DNA of 64,000 nt from Bacillota bacterium (GTDB lineage Bacteria; Bacillota; UBA4882; UBA8346): NCBI GenBank assembly GCA_023436305.1, contig JAEZJQ010000020.1:1-64000 (forward strand). The letters are read 5' to 3'. The notes beneath the pieces are model-generated. The model was not told the origin of the DNA. It ran no database searches and worked only from the letters and a program-made list of their open reading frames with translations. The position numbers and the translations under genes were made by a program. Shown here one piece after another: positions 24,530-33,662 of this stretch (position 1 is its first letter; each line of letters starts with the position of its first letter).

Positions 24530-25840
24530 ATGTTTAACGGGCATATCAAACCGTGGATCAAATTGGGAGTATTGATAACACTGGTTGTAGTAACCTGTTT
24601 CAGCCAAATTTGGGCGGAAAATGACGCTAAACGACCTTTCGCTTGGATTGACCGGACCACGGTCAGCGGGATGACGATTTTATTGCAAAAAACAGATTCA
24701 AAAGTAGTTGATGTGGTATTATTATTAAAGTCGGGAAGTGGATTGGATCCGGCGGGCAAAAAAGGAACCGCCTTGATAATGAACCAGATTGTCTATGGCA
24801 TCGTGCGATACAGTTCGGTAAAGATTGGCGAGGTTAGTGTGAATACCTTTCCCGATTATACCCTGATCAGTTTTAAGACCACGAATAGCGGTTTGAAAAA
24901 AGCGCTGCCGGTGGTATACTTTTTACTATCCGCGCCCATCTATAGCTATGATAGTGTCACCAATTATAAAGGTTTGTATAGTAGCGTTTTAAAAGGGATC
25001 CCGCCTTACTCCCGGGCCTATAACGACTTTACCGCCGCATTTTATGGAGCCGATCATCCCTATAGCGACCGCCTTGATCCCGAAAAAATACCCGCCATCA
25101 CCGGCAGGGAGGTTTACGAATGGTATCGTAAAACATACCAGCCCGGGAATGCCATCCTGTCCATCACCGGGAAAGTGAGCCAATCCATTAAAGACTTAAA
25201 CAAATACTTTTCCAATATGCAAACGGAATCGGTGGATCGCCGTTTAATGATTGCCCCGGTTAATTTGGAAAAGGATACCCAGATGGAACAGCAGGATCTG
25301 AATGGCCGGATCAGTACTATCAATATCGGTTTTTCGGCGCCCCGGTTGGGAGACCCTGAATATCCGGCTTTTCGGGTTATTGCATACTATTTGGAAGATT
25401 ATATGCACTATTTTCAAGAGTTGCGGGTTAAAGAGGGTTTGTTCTACGCTGGATTTGTGTATTATAATTATATGGAAAAGCCCAAGGCGCCGAATATCGC
25501 ATTTATCACCATGACTGATCCCGCTTCCGTCAAAAGAGTAAAGGAGCGAACTCTGGCAATTGTTAACGAATTGATTGATCAAGGGATCGGCCAATCCGAA
25601 CTTGAACGGGTAGTCAATGCCATCAAGGCGAATCAAGCAGGATTATCGGAATCTCAAAGAAATACAGCTGTTCGTAATGCCTTAAGCCAGTATTTACAAA
25701 CTCAACTGGTATATGAAGAGAATCTGATGGACAAGATCAGCCGGGTCAACACCGAGGATATTAAAAAAGCCGCCGCCAAATATTTCATACATTATATTCA
25801 AGTAGTGTATACGCCCCAGGAAATGGCGGAGAACTTTTGA
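24530..25840 (+). CDS. Exported M16-like non-catalytic partner subunit
   Basis: Same fold as the preceding gene but without HxxEH: at that place the protein reads GKKGTALIMNQIVYG. M16 landmarks remain: LLLKSGSGLDPAGKKG, YEWYRKTYQPGNAILSITGK, LRVKEGLFYAGF and the C-terminal VNTEDIKKAAAKYF. Signal peptide ends near AENDA. I use the ATG at 24530, 9 bases after AGGAGG; the ATG at 24524 is only 3 bases from it. In heterodimeric M16B enzymes the inactive subunit shapes the substrate chamber. Confidence 0.85.
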   Translation: MFNGHIKPWIKLGVLITLVVVTCFSQIWAENDAKRPFAWIDRTTVSGMTILLQKTDSKVVDVVLLLKSGSGLDPAGKKGTALIMNQIVYGIVRYSSVKIGEVSVNTFPDYTLISFKTTNSGLKKALPVVYFLLSAPIYSYDSVTNYKGLYSSVLKGIPPYSRAYNDFTAAFYGADHPYSDRLDPEKIPAITGREVYEWYRKTYQPGNAILSITGKVSQSIKDLNKYFSNMQTESVDRRLMIAPVNLEKDTQMEQQDLNGRISTINIGFSAPRLGDPEYPAFRVIAYYLEDYMHYFQELRVKEGLFYAGFVYYNYMEKPKAPNIAFITMTDPASVKRVKERTLAIVNELIDQGIGQSELERVVNAIKANQAGLSESQRNTAVRNALSQYLQTQLVYEENLMDKISRVNTEDIKKAAAKYFIHYIQVVYTPQEMAENF

Positions 25841-25977
25841 CAAGGATTTAAGGATTGGCAGGATTAAAAGGCATTAAATCAGGACTAGGATTTATAGAAT
25901 TCAAGGATTGGTAGGATTAATAGTTTTTAGAAATTCTGTAATCCTTATCTTATAAATCCTGGTCGTTTTTTAATATT
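25841..25977. repeat. GGATT-rich intergenic repeat forming a long hairpin
   Basis: Contains several copies of AAGGATT and GGNAGGATTAA; AGGACTAGGATTTATAGAAT (25881-25900) is the inverse of the stretch at 25941-25964 (ATCCTTATCTTATAAATCCT). The right arm is followed by GTTTTTTAAT, so it may also end transcription of the M16 operon. Related GGATT-type fragments occur near 35000-35030 and 36985-37020. Such repeats occur between genes in many bacteria. Confidence 0.6.
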
Positions 25978-26053
25978 GATTTAAAGGATTCATCAGGTTA
26001 TACCTAAGTTGCTTTCGTTGATAGAATTATAAACTGGAATCAACTTCGTCTAT

Positions 26054-26102
26054 GAATACCAATTGGCCTCAATTTTATATGGATGAAGGCGAATTGGTAT
26101 TC
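26054..26102. repeat. Perfect inverted repeat upstream of the MarR promoter
   Basis: GAATACCAATT (26054-26064) pairs with AATTGGTATTC (26092-26102); after a single G-G mismatch GCCT (26066-26069) pairs with AGGC (26087-26090). There is no T-run, so it is not a standard terminator. It ends 25 bases before the -35 box of marR and may be a regulator site or a hairpin protecting upstream RNA. Confidence 0.6.
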
Positions 26103-26126
26103 GTTATAAATAAGGTTAAATATTTA

Positions 26127-26155
26127 TTGACACAATTAATTAACTATGTTAAAAT
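26127..26155 (+). promoter_or_regulatory. marR promoter overlapping a palindromic operator
   Basis: TTGACA (26127-26132), 17-base spacer, TAAAAT (26150-26155). The perfect inverted repeat TTAAC-TAT-GTTAA lies at 26140-26152, covering the spacer end and the -10 box, the usual site for MarR autorepression. The same motif recurs before the desulfoferrodoxin gene. Confidence 0.7.
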
Positions 26156-26186
26156 TTATTCAGGTTTCAAAAAAAGGAGCGGGAAC

Positions 26187-26729
26187 ATGGAGCGCAATAT
26201 TTTTGCGAAAACAGCCAAATTATTTTCTCAGGCGTTATTTTACCGGATCATTCGCCCCGCTTTAAATGAATTAACGGACGGCGATTTAACCGAAGTTCAA
26301 CTGGCTTGCCTGCGGTTTGTTTATTTGCATCCCGAGCCTTCGGTGGGGGCGATTGCGGATGGTCTATCGTTTAGTAACGCGGCTTCCGCGAAACTGGTAG
26401 ACCGGCTGGTTAAAAAAAAATTATTAACCCGGGAAGAGGATCAGCAGGACCGGCGGGTCTTAAAAATCAAGCTTACACCGGATGGGGCGGAATTGTTGGA
26501 GGAGATTGAGAAGATAGAAGCCCGGCAATTTGAGGCGGTTATCCAACGATTGAATCCTCAGGAACTGGAAGCTTTGGAAACGGGATTAACGGCATTTTTA
26601 AAGGCGGCGCTTCAGGAAGTCAATGAGATCGAAGAGATATGCTTACGTTGCGGCAGCCACCATGTACTAAATTGTCCCGGGAATATTCGATATCGGGAAT
26701 TAACCGGCAAAGACAAAAATAAAGTGTGA
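26187..26729 (+). CDS. MarR-family regulator with Cys-rich C-terminal tail
   Basis: Winged-helix regulator starting at ATG 26187 after AAAGGAG. DNA-binding core: LTEVQLACLRFVYLHPEPSVGAIADGLSFSNAASAKLVDRLVKKKLL, wing TREEDQQDRRVLKIKLTPDG. The C terminus adds a segment with CLRCGSHHVLNCPG, i.e. Cys-x2-Cys-x4-His-His-type spacing and a third Cys, able to hold zinc or iron or to act as a thiol switch. With the shared operator and the superoxide reductase gene next door, an oxidative-stress or metal sensor is the best guess. Length 180 aa. Confidence 0.85.
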   Translation: MERNIFAKTAKLFSQALFYRIIRPALNELTDGDLTEVQLACLRFVYLHPEPSVGAIADGLSFSNAASAKLVDRLVKKKLLTREEDQQDRRVLKIKLTPDGAELLEEIEKIEARQFEAVIQRLNPQELEALETGLTAFLKAALQEVNEIEEICLRCGSHHVLNCPGNIRYRELTGKDKNKV

Positions 26730-26745
26730 TTTTTACGGGTAAATA

Positions 26746-26761
26746 TTAACTATATTAAAAT
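26746..26761 (+). promoter_or_regulatory. Second copy of the MarR operator in front of desulfoferrodoxin
   Basis: TTAAC-TAT-ATTAA (26746-26758) continues into TAAAAT (26756-26761), exactly as in the marR promoter: 16 of 17 bases of TTAACTATRTTAAAATT are shared. The -35 region (TTACGG at 26733) is weak. It leaves a leader of about 135 bases before the desulfoferrodoxin start, which includes an unused AAAGGAGGGG at about 26812. Confidence 0.6.
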
Positions 26762-26901
26762 TATATATCATTACATGTAAACGTCATTGCTTCCAAAACA
26801 TTCAAATAAAAAAAGGAGGGGAAAAAATTATAGTTAAAAACATCAAAGGAACCCAAACCGAAAAAACTTATTAAATAATTAAAAATTTGGAGGCGATAGG
26901 T

Positions 26902-27276
26902 ATGGCTAAGATGTTGGAGATCTATAAGTGCGAACATTGCGGCAATATTGTAGAAGTAATTCATGAGGGTGGCGGGCAGTTGGTTTGCTGCGGACAACCG
27001 ATGAAATTGGTTGTGGAGAATACAGTGGACGCTTCCAAGGAAAAGCATGTTCCGGTCATCGAGAAGGTTGCGGGCGGCTTAAAAGTAACCGTCGGTAGTG
27101 TTTTGCATCCGATGGAGGAAAAGCACTATATTGAATGGATTGAATTAATCGCCGACGGCAAAACATACCGGCGATTCTTACAGCCCGGTGACATTCCGGA
27201 AGCAATTTTTAATATTGACGCCAGCGAAGTAACCGCCCGGGAATATTGTAACATCCATGGTTTATGGAAAGCTTAG
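26902..27276 (+). CDS. dfx: Desulfoferrodoxin (two-iron superoxide reductase)
   Basis: Reduces superoxide to peroxide in anaerobes. The N-terminal rubredoxin-like centre has CEHCGN (Cys-x2-Cys) and CCGQPM. The catalytic iron site has [23 protein letters not shown] and CNIHGLWKA, giving the four His and one Cys ligands with the Glu of EKH. The ATG at 26902 is 8 bases after GGAGG; an in-frame ATG 15 bases upstream overlaps that site. Length 124 aa is that of class I (Dx plus SOR). A terminator follows. Confidence 0.96.
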   Translation: MAKMLEIYKCEHCGNIVEVIHEGGGQLVCCGQPMKLVVENTVDASKEKHVPVIEKVAGGLKVTVGSVLHPMEEKHYIEWIELIADGKTYRRFLQPGDIPEAIFNIDASEVTAREYCNIHGLWKA

Positions 27277-27344
27277 TTGTCTCAACTAGCCGGTATTAAA
27301 CAGATGTAAAATTGAGTTTCCCTTGGGATGATTTGAGAGCGTTG

Positions 27345-27375
27345 ATGCCGGAAGATTGGTCGTTTCCGGCATTTT
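27345..27375 (+). terminator. Terminator after desulfoferrodoxin
   Basis: ATGCCGGAA (27345-27353) pairs with TTCCGGCAT (27364-27372) and runs into TTT-A-TGTTTT. The rest of the 27277-27650 gap shows no gene. Confidence 0.8.
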
Positions 27376-27650
27376 ATGTTTTATTTATGAAATTTCGGCT
27401 TGAGAGGGAATGGCCGATTTATGACGAAATTATCTCAATATTTCAGGCGCGGTATCCGGTTGGGCTGCGTAATCTAGTAAGGTAATTTATTACTCCGGGG
27501 GTGATTTAAATTATCCCTCTGGTTTTACGGGTAAGCGGGATTTATACCTTTATGGATTAACATCTTTCGCGGGCGTAAATCGCCGGAGTAACATTTCGCG
27601 GGTCTTTTGTTGCAAGAGAATAATCATAAACCATAATTTGGGGAGGCATC

Positions 27651-28748
27651 ATGAACGAAAATATCCAGTTTTTGGCCGAACTTGTGAATATTGATTCCGG
27701 AACCGGGGATAGTGAAGGTTTAAAAAGAATCGCCACAGTACTGCAATCAAGATTACGGAAGCTGGCCATGGATTTGCAATCCATCGAAGCCGGAGACGGT
27801 TCAACCCATTATTATACCAGCCGGGGCCAGGGGAAACGCATTTTGTTGGTGGCCCATTTGGATACTGTTTTTCCCAAAGGGACGGCAGCCAAACGAAGTT
27901 TTTGTATAAAGGACCATATTGCTTACGGACCGGGGGTTTCTGATTGCAAATCGGGAGTGGTGACCATCATCGGCGCTCTGGAGAAATTAAACCGGTTGCC
28001 TGTCTGGCCTTGCCGGGAGATTGTTTGCCTTTTTAACGCCGATGAAGAGATTGGTTCCCCGGGATCACGTCCCATCATTGAGAAATTCGCACAGGGAGCG
28101 GAGGCGGTACTGGTGGTGGAACCGGCCGAAGGAGAGAGTATCACCGTATCCCGGAAGGGAATTGGCCGGTTTGGATTGCAGGTATTCGGGAAAGCCGCGC
28201 ATTCCGGCTCGGACTATCAGGTGGGGCGGAACGCCATTTTGGAATTGGCCCATAAAATCATCGCCATCCAGGAGTTAACCGATTTGGCCACCGGTATTAC
28301 TTTAAATGTGGGGGTGGTCAGTGGGGGGAACCGGCCCAATATCGTACCGGATTATGCCGAAGCGGAGATTGACCTGCGGATCGTCCATGTCGGGCAAGAA
28401 GAAAAAGCCATCGATGACTTAAGCCGGATTGCGGCCACCAGTAACGTGAATGGTATTGTGGCGAAATTAAGCGGCGGCATCACCCGCCCGCCCATGCCGC
28501 TGATGCCGCAAAACGAGAAACTTTATAACGATTTCGCCAATGTAGCCCGCAGTTTGGGCGTGGAACTGGGCACATTTCATTCCGGCGGCGGTTCGGACGC
28601 CAATTTTACCTCGGCGCTGGGGGTTCCCACTATTGACGGTGTCGGTCCACAAGGCGGTGGGCATCACTCGGAGGCTGAGTATCTGAATTTGCCAAGCTTG
28701 GAGAGGCGAATTGCTTTGTTGACGGAGTTTCTGCGACTGAGACAGTAA
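27651..28748 (+). CDS. M20 family metallopeptidase (carboxypeptidase G2-like)
   Basis: Cytoplasmic-type zinc aminoacylase/carboxypeptidase; no signal peptide. Metal and catalytic motifs: LLVAHLDTVFP (His, Asp), GPGVSDCKSG, LFNADEEIGSPGS (catalytic Glu and metal Glu), VVEPAEG and a C-terminal GGHHSEAEYL. The dimerisation domain contains GKAAHSG. Related enzymes cut C-terminal Glu from folates or peptides; the substrate is not predictable. GGGGAGG precedes the ATG by 5 bases. Confidence 0.92.
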   Translation: MNENIQFLAELVNIDSGTGDSEGLKRIATVLQSRLRKLAMDLQSIEAGDGSTHYYTSRGQGKRILLVAHLDTVFPKGTAAKRSFCIKDHIAYGPGVSDCKSGVVTIIGALEKLNRLPVWPCREIVCLFNADEEIGSPGSRPIIEKFAQGAEAVLVVEPAEGESITVSRKGIGRFGLQVFGKAAHSGSDYQVGRNAILELAHKIIAIQELTDLATGITLNVGVVSGGNRPNIVPDYAEAEIDLRIVHVGQEEKAIDDLSRIAATSNVNGIVAKLSGGITRPPMPLMPQNEKLYNDFANVARSLGVELGTFHSGGGSDANFTSALGVPTIDGVGPQGGGHHSEAEYLNLPSLERRIALLTEFLRLRQ

Positions 28749-28831
28749 CCATTTTTACCCTCAAATTCACACATTGTTATTCCGCCAGACATGGATTATC
28801 AATATTCGTCAATTTTTATGTTATATTTTTC

Positions 28832-28948
28832 TCAAATTATAACCGCAATAGAAACATTCCTTGTCGCCGGTCCGAATAATTCCACGCGACAATCCGCGCA
28901 AATCACCGAACCTTCCCGGTACTCCGCCTTACATTGTGAACAATTCAT
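28832..28948 (-). CDS. Small zinc-ribbon protein
   Basis: 38 codons starting ATG at 28948 after AAAGGGTGG. It has two Cys-x2-Cys knuckles: NCSQCKAEYREG and VICADCRVELFG, the N-terminal ribbon found in many Bacillota proteins of the form ribbon plus DUF2007 or membrane tail. Here the frame ends 16 residues after the second knuckle, so it is either a genuine mini-ribbon or a truncated gene; nothing downstream restores a DUF2007 domain. Confidence 0.6.
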   Translation of the reverse strand: MNCSQCKAEYREGSVICADCRVELFGPATRNVSIAVII

Positions 28949-29063
28949 ATTTTACCACCCTTTCGTGATCGATTTGATATTACGTTTTTCGCTATTTGCT
29001 AATTATTTCCTTCCGACCGATGCCGGTTTGTCGGTGAAAAATAGTATGTATTCATAACGTCAA

Positions 29064-29093
29064 GATGTTTTAACATCAATGTTTTAACATCAA
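29064..29093. promoter_or_regulatory. Tandem 14-base palindromic repeats between divergent genes
   Basis: TGTTTTAACATCAA occurs twice head to tail (29066-29079, 29080-29093); each includes GATGTTTTAACATC or its near copy, a 6-2-6 inverted repeat. A third partial copy (AACGTTTTATGG) follows. It lies between the zinc-ribbon gene (minus strand) and DUF554 (plus strand), as expected for a repressor site. The 28949-29253 gap has no other gene. Confidence 0.45.
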
Positions 29094-29253
29094 AACGTTT
29101 TATGGTATATTTATGTAATAATTTCCAAGTATTATTCTCAAATATTTCATTTATTAATTTATGCTATAATATCCCTGGCGAGCTGTGATAAAAAAATTCA
29201 ATGGTAAAATTATATCGGCTCGTGATTCGATTAATGTTTCAAAGGAGTCCATC

Positions 29254-29928
29254 ATGGGAACGATCGTCAATGTAATCGCCATTTTAGCCGGGGGAGCATT
29301 GGGACTCATCTTCCGGAAACGCTTTCCGGAGCGGGTTGCCAGGACGGCCATGCAGGTTATGGGGCTGTTTACTTTACTGGTGGGTATCAAAATGGCGTTG
29401 CCTGGCCGGGAGTTGATTTTGGTCTTGATTAGCCTGGCATTGGGAGCCATGGTGGGGGAATGGATCGATATTGAGGGTAATTTGGATAAATTTGGTCTAT
29501 GGCTGGAGCGGCGGTTGAAGATGAGTGAGGGCAGTCCGGCCAATGGGTTTATTTATGCCAGTTTGGTGTATTGCGTGGGTTCCATGGCTATTGTGGGGAG
29601 CATTACCGATGGTGTAAAAGGCGATCACTCAATCCTATATACCAAGTCCATGATGGACGGGATTATATCCATTCCGTTCGCGGCCAGTATGGGAGCGGGA
29701 GTCTTGGGGTCGGCGCTGCCCATTTTGTTGTATCAGGGGACATTGACTTTGCTAGCCAGGCAATTGCATCCTTTTTTCACCACGGCCATCATCCGGGAGA
29801 TGACGGCAGTGGGTGGGGTGATTGTCATGGGGATTGGGATCAATATCATGGGTATTAACAAAATCAAAGTCGGGAATTTTTTGCCGTCATTGTTAATCAT
29901 TATTATCGCCATGGCTTTAAAATCCTAA
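29254..29928 (+). CDS. DUF554 (YdfK/YqgA-like) membrane protein
   Basis: 224 residues with six to seven membrane helices and the DUF554 signatures MGTIVNVIAILAGGALGLIF, GEWIDIE, GSMAIVGSITDGVKGDHSILYTKSMMDGI and GVIVMGIGINIMGI. The ATG at 29254 follows AAAGGAG by 6 bases. A transporter role has been proposed for the family but not shown. Confidence 0.9.
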   Translation: MGTIVNVIAILAGGALGLIFRKRFPERVARTAMQVMGLFTLLVGIKMALPGRELILVLISLALGAMVGEWIDIEGNLDKFGLWLERRLKMSEGSPANGFIYASLVYCVGSMAIVGSITDGVKGDHSILYTKSMMDGIISIPFAASMGAGVLGSALPILLYQGTLTLLARQLHPFFTTAIIREMTAVGGVIVMGIGINIMGINKIKVGNFLPSLLIIIIAMALKS

Positions 29929-30605
29929 CGGAATGTCCGCCGGCTGGCGATTCACCATACACTTCACATTATTACAGCGGCGCCCCGCAGCACGTTCCAG
30001 TAGATTTTCCAATTATTTTTCATCCTCATGTAAGGTTTACGGATTTAAAAAAGGAGAATATGACAAGAAAATGAACGGATACTACCGGAGATTTTCAATC
30101 GCCGGTTGATACGGACTTTTTTGCCGGTATTCTGGATTTTTCAAATATTCCGGTTCTATGATAATATATTGTGGGCGATAAGGGGATTTTTTTTTGCCCG
30201 GTTTCTGAATCTATATCTTTTAAGGTTTTGTGCCATTACATTTAATTTTTTTTACATGGGAATTACGGTCAATCAGTGTTTTGTTTCTAAAACCATCACC
30301 GTAATTCTGTCCTTGTATTAAAGGAGGTGTAGCCTAGATATTTATTGGCCAAATTCGGTTAACCGGCCCGGACCGTTGTAAATATCGTTATTATGGGATT
30401 TTGTACAAAATTGTAGGCTTTATTGGTTATTTTTCAGATCCTTCCAATGGTGTCCGATAATCGGATTTGTTAAATGGTTTTTGGTTTTACCCAAAGTTAC
30501 CTAGTTTCAGTTTTGTTGTAAAACTCCTGAAACGACTATCAAAGGATGTCCATTGATGGCCATCATGATAAGGTAATTAATTTCTAAAAAGAAAGGATAT
30601 ACAAA
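29929..30605. other. Long intergenic region upstream of the pyrophosphatase gene
   Basis: 677 bases. A 71-codon open frame at 30106-30321 is Phe-rich with no ribosome site and is probably chance. An unused AAAGGAGGTG at about 30321 runs straight into a stop. Small palindromes include TCCGATAATCGGA (about 30452) and GATGGCCATC (about 30556). No known riboswitch consensus was recognised. The region probably carries the promoter and leader of hppA. Confidence 0.4.
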
Positions 30606-32894
30606 ATGTCACATTTAAATCTGGTACCGTTTGAAGCAATTTCATTGTGGGTTGTGCTCGCAATCTCGATTTTAGGTTTAGGTTACGCTTTATTCCTTCG
30701 TGGTCAAATCATGAAGAAGGATAAGGGCGATGCCAAAATGCAGGAAGTCTGGAACGCCATTCGCGAAGGTGCGGATGCTTATCTGGGCCGGCAATTAAAA
30801 ACTATTTTGCCGTTGATCGTGGTTTTAGCCGGAGTGCTTTTTCTTTCCGTTTATGTGGTTCCGCCGAGTATTGAGGCCGCGGAACGCTTTCCCGGCGCAA
30901 CTCCGGAACAGTTAAAACTTTATATGGGTCTGGGTCGGATGGTCGCCTTCATTATGGGTGCCTTCTTCTCATTGATCGTCGGTCAGTTCGGAATGCGGAT
31001 GGCCGTGCAAGGTAACGTTAGAGTTGCCGCCGCCGCTCGTACCAGTTTTTCAGAAGCTTTGAAAATCGCTTACCGCTCCGGTACCATCACCGGTATGCTT
31101 ACTGATGGCCTGGGTTTATTTGGTGGTACGGTAATCTTCATGTTCTTTGGTATGGCCGCTCCTGATGCCTTATTAGGCTTTGGTTTTGGTGGTACTTTAC
31201 TGGCTCTCTTCATGCGGGTCGGTGGTGGTATCTATACGAAAGCGGCGGATGTTGGCGCTGACCTGGTTGGTAAAGTCGAAGCTGGTATTCCCGAGGATGA
31301 TCCGCGTAATGCCGCTGTTATTGCCGACTTGGTGGGTGATAATGTTGGTGATTGTGCCGGTATGGCTGCTGATATTTTCGAGTCCTATGAAGTTACTATC
31401 GTTTCCGGTTTAATCCTAGGTGTGGCCTTGGTGGCGATCACTCACGAACTGAAATGGATTATCTTCCCGTTGCTGGTTCGTGGTATTGGTGTTCTTTCTT
31501 CGATTATCGGTACGTATCTGGTCAAAGGTAAGGATGATGGTACCGGTGATGCGATGGCTTCCATCAACAAGGGTTTCTATGCTTCCGCTGTGATTTCATT
31601 GGTTACTTTCGCATTTCTAGCGCATTTCTATATGCATGAATGGCGCGCTTTCTGGTCTGTTGGTGTTGGTATTGCTTTAGCACTGGCCCTTGATGAGTTG
31701 ACCAAATACTTCACAGATACTCATTACAAACCGGTGAAAGAAATCGCCGGCGCAACCAAGACCGGTTCCGCTACACTCATCTTACGCGGTTTGGTCGTGG
31801 GTTTTGAAGCCGCTGTTTGGCAGACAATCGTAATTGCAGTGACCATTTTAGCGTCAGTTATTATTTACTGGGGTATGGATCCGGTTTATGTTCTTTATGG
31901 TGTAGCTATGACCGGTATCGGTATGTTGACTTTAACCGGTAATAACGTTGCCATGGACTCCTTCGGACCGATTGCCGACAATGCCAATGGTATTGGTGAA
32001 ATGGCCGGTTTGGACAATAAAGCCCGTCAAATCATGGCGGACCTCGATGCCGTGGGAAATACCACCAAGGCCATCACCAAGGGTGTGGCCATCGGATCAG
32101 CGGTTATCGCCGCCGTTTCCTTGTTTGGCTCATTCTTAACCGACGTAGCTAAAGTGCAAGCCTCACAGGGTGTTGAATTAGTCAATCAATTAGCCACTAC
32201 CGGTATCCGGGTTTCCGTACCGGCCGTGTTTATCGGTATGCTCATCGGTGGAGCGATTCCTTGGCTCTTCTCTTCGTTAACCATTAACTCCGTAGCCCGT
32301 GCTGCCTCGTTAATCGTGGAAGAAGTGCGCCGTCAGTTCCGGATTCCGGGCTTGATGGAAGGTAAAGTAGCCCCGGATTACAAGCAAGCCGTGGGAATTT
32401 GTACGTCTGCCGCGCAACGTGAGTTAATCTCCCTTGCTTTAATCTGCGTCATCGCCCCGATCATCGTCGGGATGCTGTTAGGCGTTGAAGCCCTTGGCGG
32501 TTTCTTGGCTGGTATTATTCTCTCCGGACAGTTGTTGGCGGTTTTCATGTCCACCTCCGGTGGTGCTTGGGATAATGCTAAAAAGACCATCGAAGACGGA
32601 CTTCATGGCGGTAAAGGTTCTGAAGCTCATAAAGCCGCGGTTGTCGGCGATACCATCGGCGATCCCTTAAAAGATACCGCTGGTCCGGCTTTGAACCCGA
32701 TGATTAAGGTTATCAACATGGTTTCCCTGCTCGCGGCCCCGATTTTGATTATGAACGAAATTCAAAATAAGGGTCATTTATCCACTGGTGTTATTATTAC
32801 GTCTGTCGTGGGTATATTAATCGTGATAGGAGCAATTGTATACTCCAAGATCGGTGGATTTAGTAAAAAAGCTGAGTCTTCAGTCAAATTCTAA
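30606..32894 (+). CDS. hppA: Membrane-bound proton-translocating pyrophosphatase (K+-independent type)
   Basis: Couples pyrophosphate hydrolysis to ion pumping; 762 aa, about 16 helices. Substrate-site motifs: [63 protein letters not shown] and the C-terminal GGAWDNAKK and [23 protein letters not shown]. The K+-dependence positions read K488 and T491 in [10 protein letters not shown]; Lys and Thr here mark K+-independent, H+-pumping enzymes (K+-dependent enzymes have Ala and Ala). An energy-saving pump is common in anaerobes. A terminator follows. Confidence 0.96.
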   Translation: MSHLNLVPFEAISLWVVLAISILGLGYALFLRGQIMKKDKGDAKMQEVWNAIREGADAYLGRQLKTILPLIVVLAGVLFLSVYVVPPSIEAAERFPGATPEQLKLYMGLGRMVAFIMGAFFSLIVGQFGMRMAVQGNVRVAAAARTSFSEALKIAYRSGTITGMLTDGLGLFGGTVIFMFFGMAAPDALLGFGFGGTLLALFMRVGGGIYTKAADVGADLVGKVEAGIPEDDPRNAAVIADLVGDNVGDCAGMAADIFESYEVTIVSGLILGVALVAITHELKWIIFPLLVRGIGVLSSIIGTYLVKGKDDGTGDAMASINKGFYASAVISLVTFAFLAHFYMHEWRAFWSVGVGIALALALDELTKYFTDTHYKPVKEIAGATKTGSATLILRGLVVGFEAAVWQTIVIAVTILASVIIYWGMDPVYVLYGVAMTGIGMLTLTGNNVAMDSFGPIADNANGIGEMAGLDNKARQIMADLDAVGNTTKAITKGVAIGSAVIAAVSLFGSFLTDVAKVQASQGVELVNQLATTGIRVSVPAVFIGMLIGGAIPWLFSSLTINSVARAASLIVEEVRRQFRIPGLMEGKVAPDYKQAVGICTSAAQRELISLALICVIAPIIVGMLLGVEALGGFLAGIILSGQLLAVFMSTSGGAWDNAKKTIEDGLHGGKGSEAHKAAVVGDTIGDPLKDTAGPALNPMIKVINMVSLLAAPILIMNEIQNKGHLSTGVIITSVVGILIVIGAIVYSKIGGFSKKAESSVKF

Positions 32895-32940
32895 TTGAAA
32901 TCCGAGTTCGAATTGTTTTCTAAGTGATTTATGTTATTCA

Positions 32941-32974
32941 AGGAAAGCCTGAAACTAGTTTTCGGGCTTTCCTT
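32941..32974 (+). terminator. Terminator after hppA
   Basis: GGAAAGCCTGAAA and TTTTCGGGCTTTCC pair over a CTAG loop, followed by TTC; very stable. Confidence 0.85.
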
Positions 32975-33030
32975 CAAATATCGAAATCAGTGATTTAGCG
33001 CCGGTGCGTATATGAGCTGCGGGGGTTGGC

Positions 33031-33507
33031 ATGATAATTAAAACCAAAGAGTTTACGTTTCCCAAAATTGAATATCTAAAGATTCTAGTTTTTAATTCGG
33101 TACGAAGAAATACATGGTCCGTGATATTTTTGATTCTGGTGGGGGGCTATGGGATATTTAAAGGAGTGGCCGGGTGGACCAACATCTTACTCATCGCCAT
33201 GCCGTTTGCCTTTTTTTCATATTTGATATTACGCTGTTGGATTCATATGAATTCTAAAAAGAATAAATGGTTCTTCCGGGAGCGGTTTTTCGAAATCGAT
33301 GATAAATCGCTTACCTGCCGGTTTCCGGATGGCGCTTCCCAGAAAATTTTGATGAGTGAGATTGTAAGGGTTGTTAAAAAGTCCGGTTATTATCAGTTGT
33401 TTTTTTCGAAAAAATCTTTTGTTTACATTCCCTGGAGCGCCTTTAAAACTAGCGGTGATATGGAGAAATTTGATTTTTATTTGAAATCACGAAAACGGGG
33501 CCAGTAA
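33031..33507 (+). CDS. YcxB-like family membrane protein
   Basis: 158 residues: two membrane helices (about 30-47 and 50-68) then a beta-rich tail with FFEIDDKSLTCRFPDG, MSEIVRVVKKSGYYQLFFSKKSFVYIPWSAF, the YcxB C-terminal domain pattern (VYIPWSAF resembles the family's IP-K/S-AF motif). The ATG at 33031 has a GGGGG site just before it. Function unknown. Confidence 0.8.
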   Translation: MIIKTKEFTFPKIEYLKILVFNSVRRNTWSVIFLILVGGYGIFKGVAGWTNILLIAMPFAFFSYLILRCWIHMNSKKNKWFFRERFFEIDDKSLTCRFPDGASQKILMSEIVRVVKKSGYYQLFFSKKSFVYIPWSAFKTSGDMEKFDFYLKSRKRGQ

Positions 33508-33662
33508 TCTCAATATCAGAAACAGGAAATTCAAGCCAAAACGGCTTATTCCCATAATAAATAAAGAACTATATGTAATGAAACGATAAGTTCAAAAATT
33601 GCCTCTAACAGTTTGCTAAAGAGCAAACTGTTTTGAAATAATTTCCAAGTGGAGGGTTCAAA

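Noticed and set aside
30106..30321. 71-codon Phe-rich open frame before hppA
   Set aside because: No ribosome site or family features; composition explained by AT-rich DNA.
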